64,000 nucleotides of DNA from Branchiostoma floridae (Eukaryota; Chordata; Leptocardii; Amphioxiformes; Branchiostomatidae): the NCBI RefSeq assembly GCF_000003815.2, contig NC_049980.1, forward strand, positions 28,135,273 through 28,199,272. Reading direction: 5' to 3'. Of the stretch, positions 57,230 through 64,000 are shown one piece after another. How positions within the stretch are numbered: the first letter of the stretch is position 1; the number at the start of each line of letters is the position of its first letter. Made by a program: the position numbers and the translations under genes. The notes under the pieces are model-generated. The model did no database searches, was not told the DNA's origin, and worked only from the letters and a program-made list of their open reading frames with translations.

Positions 57230-58900
57230 TACAAGTTGAAGTGTACGGTTTCTCTCCAAAGCTTGACTTTTCAATCTAAATTTTTGTGTGCCATGTTACA
57301 AGTGGAAAAGTACGACATCCCACCTGATGTCCTCTCGCCCGATGACGTAAATCGTACAGCTCTCCAACTGATCAGCCTGCTGAATAAAAGTAATGGACGG
57401 TAATGGCCCAGGACAGCGAGAGGTTTATGTTGTACAGAATGTCGCTTCCCTCGAAATGTGAAAAATAACTTTTGCCATTCAAATCCAATGGGGGCAGTTT
57501 GGTGAAATATTGCAAGTTACAATGCACATCTACCAACGTAGTGTCCTCAGATTACATTGCCTCCTAGAATCAAAATATTCCTCCCACTGGTCTGCCTTCT
57601 ATTTCTAGGCGAGATAAATGGACCGTTGCGACCCTGCACGGCCAGAGTTTGTGTTACAGAGACTATATAGCTGCTATATAAAGTTGGAATATGACTTTTG
57701 CCATTCAATTCAAACCTAAGGGGACGTATTTTGTGAAATGTTACTAGTTCGAACGCAAGGCCGTTATGGCACTGTACTGCAGATGCCACAAAATTGGATT
57801 TTTTTTCGGTTACGTTTACAATTCAAATCCAAGGGCCCCGGGGACGCATTATGTAGTGTGTAACATTTGTTACGTAATGCACGCCTTCTCATCTGAGCCA
57901 TAAATTGAATATGGAAATTGGCAGATAGATACTACAATGTAGACGTTGACCAAAGGTTCTGTCCCTTCTGTCCAAAGAATGTTGAAGATGAATTTCACTT
58001 TATAACGGAATGCTCTAGATACGCTAATTTACGTAATGAGCCATTCACATTTCTCGAATCAGGTACAGACAGATTTGTATATCTTTAAATGCCACAACTC
58101 CCATAATGCAAAGATAGGTAGATATATCAAAGACTGCTTTGCTATTAGAACAAAATACCGAAACTAATTATTAGCCCAACTCGATTGTGATACTATTTCA
58201 AAGACTTGTATTAGACCTTATTGCTATGTTAATTAGGATGTTAAGTCTTTGTTCTATACATCTATTTTGTTCTTTGTGTAATTGTCGTCACCATACATTC
58301 TACCATGTATAAATGTCGTGCAATAAAGTTCCATCTATCCTCTAGTCTGATTACGTCCACGTATATCGCGCCGGTTGGCCTCTAGACGAGGGAAAGGGAT
58401 CGATATGACCTTGAACAGCGGGAGCTCACGTTAAACCTGTACAATAAATGTGCCCCCAAGATTGAAAATGACTCTGAGGGGACTAGTTTTGCGAAATGGC
58501 ACAAGTTGAAATGAACGACATCTCCAGAAGGATGTCAAATTGCTCCCTGACATATGCAGTAATAGACCGCTGTGGTCGCAGCAGTTCGTGAGTTCGTGCT
58601 ACACAAACCTTTGCAGTTGTTTCCCCTTTAGTTGGAAAATGACTCTTCAACTCCAAGGGATCCGGACTAACGTTAGTTTTGCAAAATGGTACAATGTTGA
58701 AATTTTAAGTGCGACTTCTTATATTTAGTCCTCCAGACAGAATAAAAAGTAGTAATGAACCATTGCGGCCCCAAACAGCGAGAGTTTGTGCTACGCAAAC
58801 CTTTGTAGTCCCCCAAAGTTGGAAAATGACTTTTACGATTGAAATCTAAGGGGATCAGTTTTACATGTTTGATCTATTTCTCAATGTATCCAGTGGAATA
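57230..58900 (+). repeat. Degenerate 180-230-bp tandem repeat field split by a LINE
   Basis: The phrases ATGACTTTTGCCATTCAA, AAGGGGACTAGTTTTGTGAA, GGTACAAGTTGAAATG and AGCGAGAGTTTGTGCTACAC recur in the same order. Anchors fall near 57474, 57700, 57820, 58460, 58640 and 58830. Between about 57890 and 58345 the array is interrupted by a LINE remnant. Confidence 0.8.
57939..58345 (+). pseudogene. LINE 3' remnant: end of reverse-transcriptase ORF and 3'UTR
   Basis: The frame reads VDVDQRFCPFCPKNVEDEFH, then FITECSRYANLR. This is the CCHC zinc-knuckle-like C-terminus common after the reverse transcriptase of many animal LINEs. The frame stops at 58088. Related-looking coding sequence (CHNSHNAKIGRYIKDCFAIR) continues in a different frame to a stop near 58173, so a frameshift separates the parts. 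An AATAAAG near 58322 marks the 3' end. The rest of the element is missing. It appears inserted into the surrounding tandem repeats. Confidence 0.8.
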
Positions 58901-59133
58901 AGAAGAAACCGTCTCCATGAAGATTGAGTGTCAAACGACTTTGGCAGATCCATCTTTTATCCACGTATTAACGGTGCTAATTTCCCGGCTGACATCACGT
59001 AATAGGAAGGGCTTTCGGAAGTCATCGCTTATACAGTGTGTTTTATTTTGTGAAATGATGTCTTAGATATGGAATTAAATTAGAAAACAGTAAGATAATA
59101 CTCTTTTTTAACCGCGAATAGTAGAATCAGACA

Positions 59134-59343
59134 TATTTGTCACATTTATCTAGTTCTGAAAAGAATTTCAAGACAAACAAAAGTGATATTTGGGAATAAC
59201 TTGTTTTTGCTCAATCTCATTATTCACTAGTAGACCAAACTGGTGAAATAATATTATTGGGATAACTGTTATCACGTGAAAAATTAGTTGACACGGGTTT
59301 CGACTGAAAAAAACTTTTTTAAACTAGATAAATGTGATAAATA
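59134..59343. mobile_element. Tc1/mariner-like MITE
   Basis: TTTGTCACATTTATCTAGTT near the left end and AACTAGATAAATGTGATAAA at the right are inverted copies about 29 bp long, with TA immediately outside both. The spacing (about 206 bp) and TA flanks suggest a non-autonomous Tc1/mariner element. No transposase is present. Confidence 0.75.
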
Positions 59344-59634
59344 GGCTGAGCTGCAGGATCTTTGCAACAAGGCCGTGTTATAAATCATGTCTCTGCACAT
59401 TAATATCTACATGATATTGTACATTCTTTCAAATTTAGTTGATTACTACATACCTTGCTTTATCTCAGAGAGATGTAGATGAATGTAGAAACACTATAAT
59501 AATGTCATAAATGTTCACTTGCCTCTGTTGACATCTTTATAGTCCCTGAGGAATACATAATGTAGAGCCACAAGGTGCCACTTAATTGGTATCATTCGTA
59601 TTTTATCATTTTTTCACAATTGAAATGACAATGA

Positions 59635-59860
59635 TTGTTCAATCAAATACTGAAGACTGAATTAAGTTGATTTGACAGAGGCTTGTATAATAGAGACAAA
59701 TGTACAGAATTGCACTAATTGTAGTTTTATTGTTTACATTATTGAGATATGAAGGATCGTTAAATCAGACACTTAAGACTGAATTATGCTGTTTATTTTG
59801 ACACAGACAGGCGTGATAGGGAAAAACGCACAGAATCGCACCCAATGATACTCATAATCA
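59635..59860 (+). repeat. Diverged two-unit repeat, about 121 bp
   Basis: GTTCAATCAAATACTGAAGACTG ... ACAGAATTGCACTAATTG and GTTAAATCAGACACTTAAGACTG ... ACAGAATCGCACCCAATG are aligned head to tail. The copies are old and diverged. Confidence 0.55.
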
Positions 59861-61149
59861 GACACAATTCGAAAGTTATCATCGCAAACAGCAGACACCG
59901 CTGTTGAATGTTTAAACGTTGTTGAATATTTGAACTGAAAAAAACGTGCAGCCTGGTCCCTGCAGACTAAACAAGGCTGGCATATCAGTTCTGGGTTTCT
60001 ATTAGAGATCTCTGTAGAGGTTTCAGTGACATGTATAGAACTGGTATGTCATTGGGAAAAAGCCAAACTCATAGAGGCTGCAAGGGAGGCTAAAGATAGT
60101 TTTACAGTTTCTCCATGCACTGAACCACGGACAATACATCATCTTGTAGTCCCACCTGCGTCAGCTGATCACCCAGGATAGCCTTGGAGAGAGATTAAGC
60201 TCTATTTTTAACGGTAATACATGAGACGGCTGGAACCGGCCCCGATCAGTCATGTATAACAAGACGGGTGCTTGTTACGATCGTTCATCGTCTCCCGGCA
60301 TCTGATATATCACACGTCACCCGGGCATCGCATGGCAGAAATCCTGGCCATTAGTTACCTGTGGCGAGGGTAAGAAACGAGGTGTATGTAAGGCCAAAGG
60401 TTTGGTTAACGTATAGATTTCTTTGTAATGTCGTAGGCCCTAATTCTATAGAATGGTACAGCGAATGGTATTATTCATAGGAAATTTATGGCATGAAAAG
60501 TCTTTCTATTTACACTGCTATCTACTTATATAATAAGGCGACGACTTCGCTGGGGACGGAACGATTTGATAGATCAACGAGTTTTATTGATAAAATTAAA
60601 TCCTTTTTACGCTTTGTCATACTTTTAAATTTTGCATGATACATGTATGAAAATTATGAAGCCGCGGGTTATAATTACGCAAATCCAATTTAGATCACTG
60701 CGCGATCGCCGTCGAGTAGCGGAACAGCGGGCCTTTATAATACCCAAAGTTAAGATGAGTAGAAATGTTATTATAGTGGTGTAACGTTATACTGTAGTCT
60801 TGCAATGCATGCTGTTATCACAGATTTCGATGGGAAATGACTGAAGAAATTATAAAGGTTAGTGATTATAAAATACCAAATGAAGATCATTTAAAATATA
60901 CAAACAAACAAACTCATGTGATGGCGCACCAACAAGAAACTTTTCGTTCAAATTCAAAGTCTGCCTATTTGTGTAACTTCTAGGATGTGTGACAGAGAAA
61001 AAGCAACAACTATACTTTGAGAGGAAAATGATAAGTTAGGCACAATTTTTCTACTTCGTTTAACCAACTTCTGCATCATACATAAATCTAAGAGGTTCAA
61101 ACTTTGCCTTTCGCGGCCACAGCGCCACCACTCAACAGCGCCACCACGA

Positions 61150-61285
61150 GGCCATGTGGTGCGTTGCAGAGTCTTCAGTTACTACGGCAGCGTGACGTAA
61201 ACTTCAACATGGCGAACTGAGGCAAACTTTCACCAGTTCGACTCGTGTCTTCTGGTAGTTTTCCTGGGCGTACGACAAATCGTTG
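61150..61285 (+). promoter_or_regulatory. Possible promoter / noncoding first exon of a downstream gene
   Basis: A CpG-containing stretch has GTGACGTAA (CRE-like), then TTCAACATGGCGAACTGAGG, where AACATGGCG resembles a YY1 start-site element. A strong donor CGTTG|GTGAGTATG follows at 61285/61286. The ATG in it opens only a three-codon frame, so if transcribed this would be 5'UTR. Further ATGGCGG words lie at about 62080 and 62300. Confidence 0.3.
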
Positions 61286-62681
61286 GTGAGTATGCACGCC
61301 TGTACTTCACACTGTTGTATTTTAGAAGCTCATATGGTCACTAGTTGGTGTATATCGTGTATGAAACGAGATATACAGGCAAAACTTGCCTGGTGGCGAC
61401 TGGTCGAGAATGTTGAAGTGGAAGGTTCGATTTCCACTCCAGTTCTCAAGCTCCGGACTGCGTGGGAAATGGTTAAGTCTACTCAAAACAGGTGTTCCTA
61501 ACGTCACAAGTACCAGCTTAGTACAACTAGAACGTTACAGTCTGGTGAACAACTGTATCATAACATTAATGTTGTCGTACATTTTAATTTGTTCAGACTA
61601 GCTCAGAATTAGAAATGATATTCTCGTAACGTTAACGGGGGGGATCCAATGTCCGGTAACTGTTCTAAGTGAATGCGCATGGCTTTTGTCATCGTACGTT
61701 TTACTGAGAACCCATCAAAAACAATTTAAGATCTTGTTAACAACCATATAACTGTGATTTAAGCTGTGCAGACATACGTTTCCTTTAACGGCAGCATTCC
61801 GAACTTTACTTTGACAGCGCGCGAAAGTTTTGGCAGGTTTGGACTTGCGTTTCAGTGGAACGTTCTAACACAAAAAGGGGGTCCAAACTCCGATAAGTTA
61901 ACAACCAATCCATCTCTGCATATCTTTAAGCATCCTATGCATGCAAAATAACACTAAGCTTCTGCAATACTATTTTTTGTCACAAATATATGCAATATTT
62001 TGAATTACGATGCATATTTAAATACGTTTACTTACAAGGATTACCTCTCACGGTGAAACCAACCTGTCGCCAAAAAGAAAAATGGCGGCACTTTGTTTAC
62101 GTCTGCCTGCGATAATACTTTTTCACTTTCGGTTTCGGTATTTCCTGCTTCAACCTCGTTTTTAACAGCAGAAATGACTACAGGATTTCTTTAGTCGGTA
62201 GGGATCGATTTTCTTGAATGATCGGTACTCTACTGACGAGTTGACGTCTCCATCGTGTTGAGCATCGCTCGGCTTCCTTCATAGGTGATTGACAAAGATG
62301 GCGGGGTTGACAGGGCCGTGAACATGCCGCATAATTCAGCTCCTATTATCCAACTATAAAAGCAAAGACACGGCATAGCTGTGCTTATTTAGGAAGTTTT
62401 ATAGATAGCCTTGTCATCTGTGGTGGTATCTTTTCACATTTCGTATTTGACGATGAATTATTTAATAGTTTCCAGGGCCATGTTCTCGATATGTTCGCTC
62501 GTCAGTATGCACGGAAGGCGTCAAACTTGTGTACTTTTTTCAATCGTTATCTGTTGGGGCTTACCAACTTGGACACATACTCTGACTTTTCAGTTATTTA
62601 CAACAAGGTTTAGTCCATAACAAGTTGCACTTATTATGTGCAGACACTTATGCATATCTCCGCAAAAATGATTTTAAAATC

Positions 62682-62719
62682 CTACCGGACTTTGGACCCC
62701 TACCGGACTTTGGACCCCT
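62682..62719 (+). repeat. 19-bp direct repeat
   Basis: CCTACCGGACTTTGGACCC occurs twice in tandem. Confidence 0.95.
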
Positions 62720-62909
62720 CCCGTTAGCGTTCACAACTTCACACTGAACTGATTTTCACCTGCGTGACATATGGACTGATGCTTTATGATATTTGTAGAA
62801 AACAGACAACTTGGATGATATGAATGACTGTTATATACGTTTATGAAACACATGTACACCCAATCTGTAAGTGTTGGTAAAGCAGCAAGCATGTGATTTA
62901 AGAAGCTTT

Positions 62910-62930
62910 ACTCTACTCTACTCTACTCTA
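62910..62930 (+). repeat. (CTCTA)n microsatellite
   Basis: About four CTCTA/ACTCT pentanucleotide units. Confidence 0.85.
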
Positions 62931-63700
62931 TCAGTCTATGGTAAATAAATGCTTGAAACATGGTAACATTACATTAGACATTGTCTAGGAAATAGCCAAC
63001 TGTATTAGAAAAGTCCCATAACTTATAAAGAATGTCTTTTCCCACAACAACATTCCTGCAATACGCCCATTTAGTTTCTCAAGGTTGAGTCTTAACTCTG
63101 GCTATACAGGTATGTAGTACAGCTGTGTACTAATGTTACCTGTCTATTGTTCTCCCTGATCTCACCTGGCCTGACGGGTCAGTGGCTATTGTGGCAGTCT
63201 GTAGTTGCTTTAATAATAAATGACACCCGTACTTGTCCTACAATTTGTCAAAACTGTAATTATCTTTCATCCACGACTTGGACGCTTTGAAAAGTTGACT
63301 GAATTGCTTCAATTATAACACAGCTAGCATTTATCCGCAACGTTATGTAGTGTTAAATGTGACATAACACCACCTGTTATCTTTAATATTCAACAAATTT
63401 CAACACTTCCTCAAGATAGTCTACTTCAAGTTCAAGATTGTGATAAATGGAAACATGACAAGTGCTTGTAAAACTTTCAAGTATAGTTTACCTGATAGTT
63501 TCCTTTTATATCAGGTTGGAGAGTTGATAAGAGATATCAAAGATATCTGATTCTTAATAGGTTAGTAACAATCTTTTATATCTCCACAATACATTTCTTG
63601 TGTTGTGCTTTAAGTTAAGCCTTTATGCTTAAGCCTGGGCCCTGTATTTATCTAAGGTGCCAGTTGCTATTTGTACTGCTAATACACACGCTATTCACAG

Positions 63701-63745
63701 TCATTTGGCCTGGCTTTTACAAACAACATGGCGTCCGCTATCCAG
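63701..63745 (+). CDS. Possible first coding exon of a gene right of the window
   Basis: After CTATTCACAG, a 45-bp segment contains AACAACATGGCGTCCGCTAT, then CCAG|GTATCT. It would encode MASAIQ before a donor. The start context is strong and MASA-type N-termini are common, but six residues cannot identify a product. Read on without splicing, the frame closes after about 25 residues. It is called only because splice signals flank it and promoter-like DNA lies upstream. Confidence 0.2.
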
Positions 63746-64000
63746 GTATCTCTGCTGCATTCTTCGGACACCCTCCACATGTTGTTTTTAACCACTCCGT
63801 TCTAAGTCTGTCCCCAGAGAGGACATGCTACAAGACTTGTGAATATTTGATGAGGTGGGATGTTTTGTATTGTCGTCCTGCATGTCACAATCATGTGTGG
63901 TGATTGGTGGGCTTATTATTTTAGAGTGCAGTTGATGTGATTGATGCTGGTGTGGCTTATTATTTTGGCGGCCGTTGTCAAGGAAAGGGCAAAGTCAAAC

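Overview
This is an animal nuclear genome window. It contains intron-split genes with GT/AG junctions, long introns, tRNA-derived SINE copies, LINE 3' ends, many miniature inverted-repeat elements (MITEs), microsatellites, and two 100-N assembly gaps (27858-27957 and 39446-39545). An ARID3-type gene with a REKLES domain shows it is metazoan. The style and density of the short inverted-repeat elements and the compact genes make an amphioxus (Branchiostoma) the best guess, but this is inference and no species-diagnostic sequence was identified.

Two protein-coding genes are supported, both on the + strand. (1) The 3' half of an ARID3 (Bright/dead ringer) transcription-factor gene occupies about 1-17100. 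Four coding exons are visible (10421-10620, 11314-11487, 12964-13131, 13624-13808). They encode the end of the extended ARID DNA-binding domain, the REKLES region and the C-terminus. The N-terminal exons lie left of the window, so 1-10168 is read as a large intron. The 3'UTR may run to an AATAAA at 17091. (2) A complete galactose-3-O-sulfotransferase (GAL3ST-like) gene has coding exons at 38077-38168, 53301-53415, 54061-54150 and 54470-55543. Together they give a 456-residue type II Golgi membrane enzyme, with a probable 5'UTR exon ending at 37856. A third gene may start at the right edge: a promoter-like, YY1-like first exon near 61150-61285 and a tiny ATG exon at 63701-63745. This is weak.

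Layout: 1-10168 ARID3 intron with several GC-balanced blocks that could be regulatory; 10169-13808 ARID3 exons; 13809-17100 probable 3'UTR; 17100-37500 intergenic, dense in MITEs, SINEs and tandem repeats; 37500-38168 GAL3ST promoter and first exons; 38169-53300 a 15-kb intron with a higher-order satellite-like array, SINEs and a TCAATGATC-rich field; 53301-56545 GAL3ST exons and 3'UTR; 56600-61100 intergenic repeats with a LINE remnant; 61100-64000 possible start of the next gene.

The most unusual signal is in the ARID3 gene. Three separate splice junctions have each been duplicated in tandem together with a piece of the adjoining exon. The acceptor of the first visible exon is triplicated. 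The donor end of the second exon recurs about six times down the following intron, and one copy forms a 51-nt open segment bounded by AG and GT in the right phase. The donor end of the third exon is duplicated once. No prokaryotic features, CRISPR arrays or confident RNA genes were seen.
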